Position numbers and translations under genes: made by a program
Shown here: positions 30,382-42,900 of the stretch, piece after piece
Numbering within the stretch: the stretch's first letter is position 1
Layout of the letters: every line of letters begins with the position of its first letter
The notes under the pieces: generated by a model
Seen by the model: only the letters and a program-made list of their open reading frames with translations
What the model was told of the DNA's origin: nothing
Databases searched by the model: none
Origin: Druceiella hillmani
Lineage: Eukaryota > Arthropoda > Insecta > Lepidoptera > Hepialidae
Assembly (NCBI GenBank): GCA_039881145.1
Contig: JAYKKI010000004.1
Coordinates: forward strand, 47,141,001-47,205,000
DNA length: 64,000 nucleotides
Reading direction: 5' to 3'

Positions 30382-33185
30382 CTAAAATATTAGTGAAATC
30401 AGTGACTAATAATATAGCACAAAAAAAATAATGCATTTCATTTTTAAATGTTGTTTTAATGTCTATGTGATACTTTTATGTTAGATTAATTCTGATATTA
30501 TATTCTGTTCATATTTACAATGTAACATTTCTTTATTGATCTTTTTAAATTTTAATATAATTTGTGATTTTACCATTCTTCTGCCTTTTTACAAATCTAT
30601 TTGTTTTAAAGAATATTTAATAGTTTTCAAACAATGACATAACATTAAACCGACATGTTATACTCTTCTAAAATGAACAAGGAAGTGGTCCAGGGCAAAG
30701 TGTTCAAACGTGATGACAGTATCTCAATATATCAAAATGGCAGTAAATTTAAATGCATACAGCGTCCTCTGGCTATAGCTCCATGTCAGAGTAGACTCAA
30801 CCCAGGTGACAAATTACAAACCGAATGACGCGTGACAACAATTACTCCGGTTAATTGTGTCTCCACTGTACTTGTTTTTAATTTTAACCCTTCTTTTTAT
30901 AAATACTCTTTAGATCTTAATATCCGTTGACTGAAAGGCAATTTTTAATTTACCAGATTCTTCAAACTCTGCTTTATGACTGAAGAGCCACATTCAATCG
31001 GCCTCCCGCCATAGAGATGAAAGAGTAAAAAAGTTATTTAAATTGCAAAGTAATATTATTTTGACATTTGTCTCTTGATTGAAATATTTCTGTTATAATG
31101 ATTTTAATAAATTTATAAAAATGAAATTACTTTTTTATTTGATAAATCCATCTATGAGCAATAGAGAGTAAGTAATTACACCATCATCATCATCATATAT
31201 TAATACGCTAAGATTAAGATGTTACACTCCCTTTTTAGAAAAAACCTCACAACTAATCCACATAAATTATATATAATTTTATAGATAATTGCTTGCTCTA
31301 CCGGCATCCACAACTAAACAATTTATTATTGCTATTGTTTTTGCAAATTAATTAATTATTAAAATTATATACACAAAACAGCAATGCTGCCATCTAACGG
31401 CTCAACGTCAATATGATTGACGGTCGGTAAAATTTTTGTTTAATTTCAAATCCACTCACGTATAAATAAAGTGGCGCTTTAGCTCAATGCTTTTGATACT
31501 TGCGCCTCTATATGTCAATTTTAGTAAAATATTTGTTTGATCTGTCATCTGAGCTTCATAATGGAATAAATAATGCGAAGACTTCGCACGGGTCACGCTA
31601 GTATATATTAATACGCTAAGGTTAAGATGTTACACTCCCTTTTTAGAAAAAACCTCACAACTAATCCACATAAATTATATATCATTTTATGCGAAGACTT
31701 CGCACGGGTCACGCTAGTCTAATAATAATTACACAAGGCACTTTGGTCTGAAGGGGTGAGTCGAGGAGATAGGGGAGTCTTTTTGACAGAGTTTAGGAAG
31801 GTGTGAAAAAGTGTGACTCTTTTTTTGTATGGGTTGGTATGCATAATGTCCCTTTTGTACGTACGTATTCTGTGATCCAGAGAACATGTCACTATGTAAT
31901 ATATTGACTAATGACAGAAATGAAGAGTGAAAGAATGTAAGTAAATAAAAGAAATAGTTGTAATTACGAAATTTGGACCATTATAATTCTGAGTGAGAGA
32001 CTGGGTGCGAAAGGGATATTATCACCATAACAGTGGAGGAAATTTTCATATGTAATCAACAGAACAACAGTTTGATTTTATAACACTTAATAATAATTAA
32101 TAATGTTATATTGGCTTTTTTCTTTTTTTAATCTTAAACCAAAAATATGAAACATTAAAATTACATATTATTTGCATGTATTACATTAAAATATACGTAG
32201 ACTTCTACTAGTGATAGCCATGTAATAAAATCACCTTTGGGAGAGAATTTTAATCTTTATTTCAATAAAACAGTACAATGACAGTGCACAACTACACATT
32301 ACGAGTCATAAATTCGTAATAAATTACAACTAAGTAAACACAAGCAATTAACTTGTCTATTAAGGATTACTTTAAGAGTATAATGATAAGTCTATTTAAT
32401 ATAATGTTATTGTTTTTAAATATACTGGCAGTAAAAGACAAATTATTTAGTTAATTTATAATAGTTATGTCCAAAACTGAAATTTATTTTAAAAAATTGT
32501 AGAAATATGCATCTTTTTTACCACTTACTCAGATATTTTCAAGTCATGTCCAAATAAAAAAAATAATAATTAAACTGTGATGATATTTACGAAGTAGCTA
32601 GAAGTGGAATTACTCTTTTTACCTTATATTATTTCCATTAAGCCTGTCATCATAGGAGTAGAATCAGTGTCCTTTGTATCGTATATGCTACATACATATA
32701 AATCACAGCCAGAAATATTATATATGTATTATTACATATGTTAGTCAATACAGCCTGAGGCAAGTAGTTGTCAGTATATAGGTAAAAAATATATAGGTAT
32801 CATATAGATTTGGCCATTAATTAATTAATACTAATGGAGCTATCTCGTTGAAAAAATAAAAAAGATTCTCATCACTAAGTGTATTTCATTATTCAGATAA
32901 AACTTGTGAGTATCCTTCACTCTATTTAATTAGATGAATGTAAATTTCTGAAACTAATAACTTCTTTATATTTAATGTGTTACCTCTCTTAATCCACTTT
33001 CGACATAAAGGGCCACAAGCCGAATCGCATTTGGCGACTTTAGCTTTCCCAGTGCCGTCTGTTATTATCAAAATATCAGTGCCGACTGTCTGTTCAATCG
33101 TCCCCTGAACCCATACGCAATTATCGGTACAGTTTGGAAGGTCTTTAATGAATAATTTTCGTGGTACATCTTCGACGTTTGTCAT
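30212..33185 (-). CDS. RMI2: RMI2 homologue (BLM dissolvasome OB-fold subunit)
   Basis: RMI2 binds RMI1 through an OB fold and helps the BLM-TOP3A-RMI complex dissolve double Holliday junctions and engage FANCM. Exons on the - strand: 33185-32984 (67 codons plus one base) and 30381-30212, joined in phase at a Gly codon (donor GTAACA, acceptor ATTTTAG), giving 123 residues versus about 147 in human. The join reads WIKRGSYCCVIGKLTKTKG, aligning with the 'V.GKYVMVMGVVQ' strand of vertebrate RMI2. Downstream, KIINLTDQAALKTSWEYEVL matches '[23 protein letters not shown]' in pattern. The first exon has WVQGTIEQ and ITDGTGKAKV, equivalent to 'WMQGRVV' and 'RDPSGDFSV'. ATG context is ATAACATGA (A at -3). 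To my recollection the gene is missing from Drosophila. It is head-to-head with MAD1. Confidence 0.88.
30673..30834 (+). other. short unexplained open frame in RMI2 intron
   Basis: An ATG-led frame of about 50 codons starting MNKEVVQGKVFKRDDS, with LAIAPCQSRLNPGDK near its end and a TGA stop at the edge of a CG-richer block. Its composition is less AT-biased than the surroundings. I recognise no family; it could be a scrap of a transposon or SINE. Confidence 0.2.
31189..31601 (+). mobile_element. Helitron-like element, unit 1
   Basis: The 3' end shows the Helitron signature: hairpin GCGAAG-A-CTTCGC (31575-31587), a 10-bp spacer, then terminal CTAG (31598-31601) followed by T. The left boundary is taken where unit 2's sequence begins to match ('ATATTAATACGCTAAG'). 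No Rep/helicase coding, so non-autonomous. Lies in the RMI2 intron. Confidence 0.7.
31603..31717 (+). mobile_element. Helitron-like element, unit 2 (internally deleted)
   Basis: Repeats the first ~85 bp of unit 1 ('TTAATACGCTAAGGTTAAG', 'CTCCCTTTTTAGAAAAAACC') and then jumps straight to the identical hairpin-spacer-CTAG end (31691-31717). It starts right after the end of unit 1, so the two are arranged head to tail. Confidence 0.7.
31719..32983. other. RMI2 intron, 5' part
   Basis: AT-rich intron sequence between the Helitron pair and exon 1; nothing recognised. Confidence 0.5.
32984..33185 (-). CDS. RMI2: RMI2 exon 1
   Basis: Starts MTNVEDVPRKLFIKDL, then WVQGTIEQ and CDSACGPLCRKWIKRG. Four of its Cys lie in two close pairs, which is not a family hallmark I know. 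Reading continues openly into the intron, but the strong donor and the family match end it at 32984. Confidence 0.88.
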
Positions 33186-33794
33186 GTTATCCTAAAGATA
33201 TTTTCTGAACTCTAATTTCACAACAAAAACAATTTTTGAAAATTTATCCCGCCTTTCTTGTTTTGACACTTTTATGTTTAGTATATTTGACACTTATATT
33301 ATGTTTTTAATATCTGTCAAAGTAAAAAACTAAGCATAGATTAAAGTATGAAATTATTGTGGAATTACCACATTTTAATTATTCCCAGAAAATTGTTAAT
33401 AACAGGTAGTTGCTGTTAGAATAATATTAATTAAAAATATATTCAAGTTAAAAAATAAAAAAGTATAAATAACAATTTTAAAAGGAGAAAAATTACTCCT
33501 TTTATACCTAGGTACTTAATTGAAGTATATTTTGTTACTAATCTCACTCTTAAATGTGATCTTTGATAGTCTATCTAAGCTCATATCACGGACCTGATAT
33601 ATAGCACATATGTTATTCTCGCAGGTGTATTTTTTAAGTACCATAGAGTTAATGCTAAATCTATGGTAAGAACAGAATACATACACCAACAGAGAAACGT
33701 AAATACGAATGCACCGTATCCAATGTGCGATTCGATTGAATTGACATTTTGAAGAGGATTAACCGGCAGAGTTTGAGGGAAAGTTTGCTTGAAA
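33186..33794. promoter_or_regulatory. bidirectional RMI2/MAD1 promoter region
   Basis: The two ATGs are 609 bp apart and point away from each other, so both promoters and 5' UTRs must fit here unless upstream non-coding exons exist. I see no reliable TATA box, initiator or CpG island. A long AT-rich middle (33330-33480) is flanked by more mixed sequence near both starts. Confidence 0.6.
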
Positions 33795-33936
33795 ATGGCA
33801 GAAGATATGTCTATATTTTCAGATGTGTTAGAACCTTTTAGGAAAGCTATTAATACTGGGCCTCCTAGAGCTAGATTGTCTTCGGCGGCCACAAAATTAA
33901 GTTTTTCTGATCAAAATTTTAGTCTAAGAGCGGAAG
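33795..33936 (+). CDS. MAD1L1: MAD1 exon 1
   Basis: [20 protein letters not shown] through NFSLRAE, residues 1-47 plus one base. Donor GTAAAT. No upstream in-frame ATG was chosen because this one has A at -3 and G at +4. Confidence 0.88.
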
Positions 33937-36900
33937 GTAAATAAGTGAATATTATATTTGTACTAGTAAATAAATATTAATAATTGTAATTGTAAAATAA
34001 ATATTAATAATTGTAATATAAATATTAATAATTGTAATATAAATATTTGTATTAGTACAGTGACTTGCAAATAGTGTATTTATATGGAAATGTTTGCTTG
34101 TTAGATGTTTCTAGCGTTATTGCTTTGGGTAAGCGTAAGTCTTCGATTGAAGTTGACGGAACTCCTGACAAACGAACGCGTGTTGATTCTGGATCGAGCG
34201 CGTCGCCGGCTGTCAACTCTCCGTGGGAAGCAAAAAGACTTAAAATTGATTTAATAGCTGCAAAAGCACAAGTGAGTGTCCCATACTGTACTGAAACTAA
34301 CTCAACCTGAGTTTGCACATACAAACTTATTAGATTGTCTTAATTGCTTTTAGACTGGTATGCCAGCAGAATTTTCTAAGTGCAAAATATTCTCAACTGA
34401 AAATGTTATGTATATCTCTGCACATTTCAATGGATTATTACATGCGTTAAGCAAAGCTTGTGGTGCTTCTAATAAAACAATTATCTAACTATAAATATCT
34501 TTGTGAATGTTTTAGGATTAATAGTTCAAAAAGTTACATTATTTTGCCTGGTGTGGAATATATGTGATGGGTATGTCAAACAAATTAAGTAATGAATAAA
34601 TGAATAATTAACCAAAATATTGAATAAGTAACCAAATTTCTTAACTTCATGCAAAAAAGATCATCATAATGGTATTCCTTAAGTTTTTTGACATAATGAG
34701 GTAAAACCTTAGCGAGAGTTGCAGATTACTCCTTTTAAGTCCTTTTATAAACGTGGTATGATTCTTACAAAACTGTTTTGTGGCAATAAGTTCTTAAAAA
34801 CAGTAAAACTTATATTGAATATATTTGGCGTTAATTTTGTAGAAATTCATTATTCACAATTAAATGAAACTATGTGATGTAGTATTATTTCTACTATCTT
34901 TAATTTCTTTACCACGACCTAGGTTTCGTTGTATTACAACATCTTTGCTATTATCTTTGCTAATATCCCACCTGAAGATGTTGTAATACAATGAAACCTA
35001 AGTCGTGGTAAAGAAATTAAAAATAGTAGAAATAATACTACATTACATAGTTTCATTTAATTGTGAGTAAAACTTATGTTAACATTTCGATTACCATCCA
35101 GATTACAAAATTGGAGTCGAGAATTAATCATCAACATTCAATTCAAAAGGAAATGACAATTCTTTTTGAGGATGAAAAGCAATCATTCATTGATCAGCGG
35201 AAAAGAGATGAGAAGGCTCTGGCGGACATGGAAGAAAGACTGCAAGTTATACGAAAGAGAGAAGCTGAAACAAAGGAGGAGCTAACAGAGGTATGAAGAT
35301 ATAAGCCTTTTAGATATTTTCACCATTTCAAGACTTCAGCACATCTGTAAAAGAAAATACATATAGAGTTCAAAGTGCCAAAATTATATTTTAGTGTGGT
35401 AAGCAAAATGGGAAAAAAAATTAATTACTTTCAGCATAATGGTTAGTCCAATAGATAGCAGTTTAAGGAAGGTATTTTTTTATTAACCTCAAGTGTTATA
35501 CAATCTGAAAAACATGAATTTCTATTTGTAGGCACTGCGGCAAATTAGTGAGAATAAAATTAAATGGGACAAACAAAAAGAAGCACTGCAGAAGGAGATT
35601 GCAGAGTTAAAAGATAAAGTCATAGATACCAATATCAGTAGCAACGATCAGATGTCGGAAATGAAAAAAGATTTAGATGAATTGTCACAGGTATACAAGG
35701 CTTTTGCATTTTAATATTTATTTATTTATTTGTATAAAGTTAGAAAAACATTACAGTTACACACGTATATGTATATTCAATTCAATACGCTAACACAACT
35801 ACGTATCTCATAAATAACAACAATTGCTAAATTTAATGACACTCCACTACTACATTATTTGTCATCATTATAAATACATATTTCAAGAAAATTTATTTTC
35901 GCTTATAAATTTTTTTAAACATGAACAAATTAGACTCCGAACAACCTTAATTAGATTATTTAGCAGTTGAATACTGCTGGAAAGTTCGTAAATCTCATAT
36001 AATTTGTTTCTGGACGCTGATATTACAAAAAACATGATTACATGACCGTAGAAAATTACTAGATATGAAGAACTAAAATATTTTCAATAAACATTTGAAA
36101 ATGAAATTTCATAAGTGAAATGTTTTATATTTTTTAAAATTTTGATATTTAAATTTTAGTGTCACTTATGTTTGAAGATTTCGATCATATGGAGTTAATT
36201 GTTATTCTGATATTTATATAAAAGTGTTAAATTATTATGGTTACGTTTATATGTTTCCTATTTTAAAATTATTCTAAAAGGCTTTTATATTTTTAAAAAA
36301 CTATGCCATAATTTCGTTTGTAACAGAGTAAATTTTCCATTCAGTTTTAATAGCAGGTAGAGGGATCGAGTACTTGCCAAAATAAAGTTTGATATGTTAA
36401 GCGCAGTGCAGACAGCCACATGCATACAAGTTTATTTGTCTAATGATAAACCCATGTAAATATTATAAAGTAATAATTGATGTGTGATTTTCATGTACTC
36501 CCTGCTGAAAGATGATGAATTTTAAAATATTTCTAAGTTAAAAGGCTTTTAATACTGGACATTTATAATATTGAAATAATAATAAATAAAAAAATTTTTT
36601 TTTGTAGGGCGATACGATGAAGAAAATTGATTGAAATGTATCAATCGATTTTCTTTGTCATTGCAGCTCATATGTTTTATTTTGTATTGTTTTCAATAAT
36701 AACTTAACTAATTATTTTGTCAAATGTATTATTTGCCTAAAATTATAATAATTTTCTATTTTGTAGCTTTATTTCCAGATTAATTTAACAGTGAAGGAAT
36801 ATGATTAGTTCATATCTCAATTAGTACATAACTTTTACATAAAAGAAAAGTCTAATATTCATTCTCGACAAAAAACATTCATATCCAAACAATATTTATT

Positions 36901-39900
36901 ATAAATGAAAATGGTTAAAATTTTTATTAAACCTTTACTTAACTTGACTTTTACTAACTTTTTATCAGTCTGATCTGAAACCAGTTTTAAAAACAGTTAT
37001 CTCCAAGTAAATAATAATAGATATATCGTGTGTTCGAAAAGAAATCCATGGAAATAATAGAGAATGAATATGTTGATTCAAAAAGTATTGGACTTTAGTT
37101 TAGGAAAAATACATTTATTACAAATATATAATGCCCCTTTTACATTGTAAACAATTCCGCCACCAGTCTTGCCGTTTTTGAAAATATTTCTGGAGTAATA
37201 TTTTAAAAATTTGTTTATATAAATACCCATAGTTTTGTGCTGACTTCTGGTTTGTTGCATAAGTACACCTGACTCGTCACTTTACTCGAAATGAATTCGT
37301 GTTAGTGGCATTATCAATCTTAGTAATAACCCATTTTCTTTCCAACATTGCTAGAAATGGAAAGAAGCAATGTCAAGTGCAAAAGGAGTGCTGATGAGTC
37401 GTGGGTGTATACCCATACTCCCATAAATCCACGACCCAGAATTGAAAGTTGTATCTTCAAAATTGGAGTATCTGTGATCCCTGTGGCTGAAAAAACAGAG
37501 ATAACTGTGTAACAAAATTAAAGTCATGATTTCTATGTTTTTCAAATTCATGTAGGACAATGTATCATGTGTATGCACCAGAAGGTTAAAAAAATTAGTG
37601 AAGAATACCATTTTGAGTTTATACGATACTCTTAATCCCTAGGTAGGATTTTTTGTAATAAAAATAAATCTCCGCGTTAGGGATAAAAATGTGAACATAA
37701 ATATGTATATTTATTTACATAAAATATTGTAAGGGAAAAATATTGTTTCTTCATCAGATACTGTGCATCTTAAACTGCTTAACCACTTCATTCCATACAA
37801 AAAATTATTTTTAAATTATATCATAATTGTTTTCCTTTTTCACATGGGCAAAACTACAGATCGAATTTAGTTTTCCAAAATTCCTGAAAGCCTTATTCTC
37901 ATTTAATCAATTTTCTGCCAGGCGCTGGAAGCTACTCAACAAGAGGTAGAGAGTCTACAACAGGAAGTTGCTGTGCAGACAGCTCGCGCTGCGCAATGCA
38001 GTAGTCTACGCATACAGCTTGACAAACAATCAGCAGAGTTGCAGGAGGCTACCAGGAAATTAAAAGAACTTGAATTTGAACAGGAATCTTATAAAGAGTG
38101 GATGCAGCAGGCTAAGGTCAATACAGTTTGTTAAATATATACATCTTGAATTAAGGGTCGGATGTATGCGATGAAATATTTCGTTTCTCACTAATACACA
38201 CACGCGTGCGGCCCTGGTCATGCTGTGTGACTCTTAGTAGTGTGCGTTACACGAACACGCTCAGCACAATGGTATCGATTGAGACGCTATGGGTTATGCT
38301 TGTAACTATGATTTCGTAATTAAGGGCGCTTGGTGATTTTAAATACTACAGTATACATCACATTATATTTAATAGTAGTATTTTGTAATATATTAATCTA
38401 TTTATAGTGGTAATTTGTGTATGAGTGCTCGCCACTTACAGGTATGTACATATTTTGTAGTTACCGAAGACCTATGTTTGTTCACCTATGATTAAACTCA
38501 CATATGATTGCCATGGGCGTGCACGGATGATAGATCAAATTATGATTGCACTGATTTTTGAATCAATTGAAGTAAAAATAAGTTGTAAAATCACAAGTTA
38601 ATGAAAATTAAAGAACAACTTAAATGATATAAGCACTTTCAACATCGTCCCCCGTTTTCGACATATTTTTTTTGTTTTTTCGTGCACCTTGAAATAACAA
38701 ATTCTGGTTTTCGTCAATGATCTACATATAACCAGGAGATTCATTGGTATTAGTTTTTGCACAGGGTTCACTTACACGGTGTATAATACGAAATTTCTTT
38801 ACTGCTGTGACATTAGCTACAAACTGGTTGTAATAAAAAATAAACAAAAAGTTACAGTTAAGGACAAAATAATTTAACAATTGTACCTCAAATGTCAAAT
38901 ATTTGTGAACTTTATGCTATATACCTATATTTCATTATAGTAAGGCCTGTTTTTTTTAATAATAGGACCACACACAGTAAGTAAGATGCCGGTACATTTG
39001 GTGCTTCAACTTCTAGGATTATGAAAGTATAACCATTTATTTTTGATGATAAACATAAATATTTTGTATAAATCGCGAGACTTTTTTGAAGCAGGAAAGT
39101 GAAGTTATGCTGATTGAATACTTAATTATAAGATAAATAAATGAAATATACTATAAATGCCGTGTAGAAAATATATGGGCATATTATGACAGCTGACATT
39201 TGAGATGACGCTTGACAGATATATCTAATAGTAAGATAATTTTTGTGCACATTTTCACTGTTGTGCCCATTAATATACACCAAAAATTAGTCATTTTAGT
39301 TAACTTAATAGAGTAACCCTTCCCCTATGCAATTTTGTATATACCACTTATTAATTAACTGACTTTATCTATTAACCTATAATCAGTATATTTGATTTCT
39401 AAACAGCTGGACATATTTTCATGAAAATGATCTTTGCTAATATCAGGTGGGATATTAGCAAAGAGATCTTTGCTAATATCCCACCTGAAGATGTTGTAAT
39501 ACAACGAAACCTAGGTTGTGGTAAAGAAATGAAAGATAGTAGAAATAATACTACATCACATAGTTTCATTTAATTGTGAATAATGAATTTCTACAAAATT
39601 AACGCCAAATGTATTCAATATTCAAATAGTGATTATGTATTTTTGTTTATAAGCTCACCTAAATACTAAAATGTTACTGAAAACTTTTATTGACTGTTTA
39701 AAAACATATTTTTTTATTTTTCATTGGCTACTACATTAATATAAAAAATATTTTCAGTCAGCTCAGAAGCGTCTTGCGGTTTTGCCAGAACTCGAGCGAG
39801 AATTGGTTCGTCTCCGTGACAAGGAGCGCAGCCTGCGTGACGCCGTCTCCAACAAGCTATTACTGGAAGAGCAAGTGTATTCTCTCACTGCGCGAGTCAA

Positions 39901-42900
39901 TGCACTGTTGCCGGCTCAGCAACAGCTGCACCAGATTCAGGTGTGTATCAGTTTATTAAAAGACGAAAAGTCTATGATTGTAGATTATCAAAAAATCATC
40001 AGATTTTATCAAGATTGTCATTTTTATTAGATCGTCAAAAGTTAATTAAAAACTAAGCATTTATTTAGGCAGGTATAATTTGACATTGAAATAGAATTAT
40101 ATTATATCCAGGTGAAATGTGCCACACTGGAGGCTACACTAGCAGAGTGGACAGAGCTAGGTCGTGCACGAGGTGCTGCAGATCCTCGTGCGCTAGGTGC
40201 CGCTCTGGAGACTGCCCAGCAGAAAGAGCTAGCTGCAACCGCCGATAAGATCGAGGCTGATAGTAAGTTGGCTCAAGTACGGGAGGTAAGAAAAGTTCAT
40301 ACAAAAAATATCTATAGCCTTTGGATTTACACTGAAACTAGGGTTTAATAGAGAGTTTGACTCTGAAACTGAATAAAAACTTAAAATTAAATCTGTCGAC
40401 CTTTGACTACAATTTGTATCATTGTCCAGAGTCAAATAAAACTGTGTGTACTCTAAATTTATATGACTGACAACTCACCAATAATTGTTCAGTTGCCTTT
40501 ACGATTGGTCATGGATGGCAAAGTTGGGATTTGAATAGTTAAATGTTATGTACCTTGGGTTCAGCAAAGTAACGTATAGTTTTTTAACATATACTTTATT
40601 AACATATAGTTTGTTAAAATTCGTTGTTTGTTTGTTATAACATATTCGTCTGTTGACTATTATTTTGCTGGAGTAGAATACTAAACTATGTTAAATGCGT
40701 TTGAAAGTTTGTTATTCAATCACGACCCTACAGTTGGACAGGTTGTCATGAAAGTTGGTACTGGCATATAAAAGGACTAGTGTTTTCCATCTCTGTACTT
40801 ATAAAAGTTAACATATTTACATGAAATAAATACAATCTTTGTAAAAAATGGGCAGCTGAATTTAAAAACGGTCATATATCGATTGAAAATGATATATGTG
40901 AAGAATGGCCAAAAACAGCTACTGAAGAAGATATCGAGAAGATACACAATATGGTTATAGATAATAAGGAATATACTTTCTCAGCAAAGTTTTGGACCAT
41001 TTTAAGAAGAATCCAACTGATCTTCTACGCCAATTTGTTATGATGAATGAAACGTGGGTTGACCACTTTACTCATGAGTCAAAACAACAGTCCAAAGAGT
41101 GGATAGAAGCTAATGGCTCTGCACCGAAAAAAGCAGACAATTGCATCAGCTGGAAAGGTTACGGCTAGTGTTTCTTGGGATTCCAAAGGTATTCTTTTAA
41201 TTGATTACCTGCCAAAGAGTCAAACACTTAATTGGGAATATTACGAAAATCTTCTTGACTAGCTAGAGGAAAAAATTAGAGAGAAAAACCTGGTTTTCAA
41301 AAGAAAAAAAATCCTCTTTCACTAGGACAATGCACTCGCCCATAAATGCGCTTTGGCAATGGGAAAATTGAGAAATTTGTAGTATGTATTTTTGGAACAT
41401 TCTCCCTATTCGCCAGATTTAGCTCCCTCTGACTTTTTCATCTATTTCCATTTGTGGTTGGAATACTTTTTGTGTCAAATGAAGAGGTGATAGCAGCGGT
41501 AAATGGATATTTTGAAGACCTTCCAGAGTTGCACTTCATGGATGAAATCCGGTTGTTGGAGAAACATTGGACAAAGGCTATTGAACTAAAGGGAGACTAC
41601 ATTGAAAAATAAGTGCATTTTGGGAATAAAAAACTTATATTTTCACTACTAGGCTGAGAACTTTCACCCTGACCTCATTGTATATTTTATTTTGAATATA
41701 TCAAGAATTTTTGATAAGAAATAAAAATAATAATATATGAAATACATGAAACATTTTTCAAAAATTACAAAAAATAATCAATACCAACTGTTGTTTTTTT
41801 TAATTTGTAGCCATTGCCTAAATTAATTAAAAAGAGTCTGTTAACTGACATTTGTTCTATTGTTTTCAACATTATTGTCTTATTCATTCTTTTTGCGTTT
41901 TAATTGGCTTTTTTGGTTGACACTGTCGGGATTTTGAATTTCATAACTTACATCTGTTTATAGAGGAGTTTCATTGATCAGATCATATGGGGGAGACACA
42001 ATTTGCAATTTGTTTCATCTTGCCGGATCAAAGAGTTTTGGATTATAAAAAATAACCTGATTTTTAATAAAAAAATACAAAATTTCTCATTTGTTCGATT
42101 GACGATGACGAAGTTCTATTAGGAGTGTAATTTTTGTATAATTATTGTTCGTGGTCCTGGGTTCAATACTATATGAACTTTTACCGGTGTCCTTTAGTCA
42201 AAAACAAAAGTAAAAACAAAGTCAATACAAAAAGTATTTAGAATCAAACTGAAAGTATTTAAATGTTTACTTGTAATTACTCATATCAAAATACAAATAA
42301 GATATTTCATAAGTTATTTATGACTGTGTGTAATACCTTATTTATGATACATGTTTACATCAAAGAGTTGTAAAATTACAAGTCTCCAATATGTCTAAAT
42401 ATTGTCTGGTTATATTTATATATTATATATATTTATAAATGCACTAGTAATATTGTATGAAGAATACATACAACATAAATTTACAACGCATTATAATTGT
42501 CACCGACATGAGAGAACATGAAGTGAGGAATAATCGGCAAATCAAGAATAATAATAAAGAATTTGTTAGATATTGATACTTCTACCCCTAACGTTCAGTA
42601 CAGTTCTATTTTTGATAATTTTGCCCGGTTTTGCAATATTTTAGGACTGTTAAAAATTTACCTACAGGAATTGGCCACTGCAAAACATGAGTGGGATAAG
42701 GCAAAAACGAAGCTTACTGATGTGCAGCATATACAGAAAAATCAGGAGAGTCTAATTCACAGATTGCAGAAGAGGCTGCTCCTCGTGACCAGGGAACGTG
42801 ATAGCTACAGGTTCGTTCATTTTAACACGCATCTATTACCTTGACCTGTAATTTCCTGACATTGTAAGCAAACCTTACATTTCACTTTTCACCTGCTTCT

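Noticed and set aside
33581..33892. 103-residue antisense frame
   Set aside because: Shadow of MAD1 exon 1 and its 5' flank; no splice or family support.
34052..34324. Antisense frame opposite MAD1 exon 2
   Set aside because: Mirror of a real coding exon; no recognisable domain.
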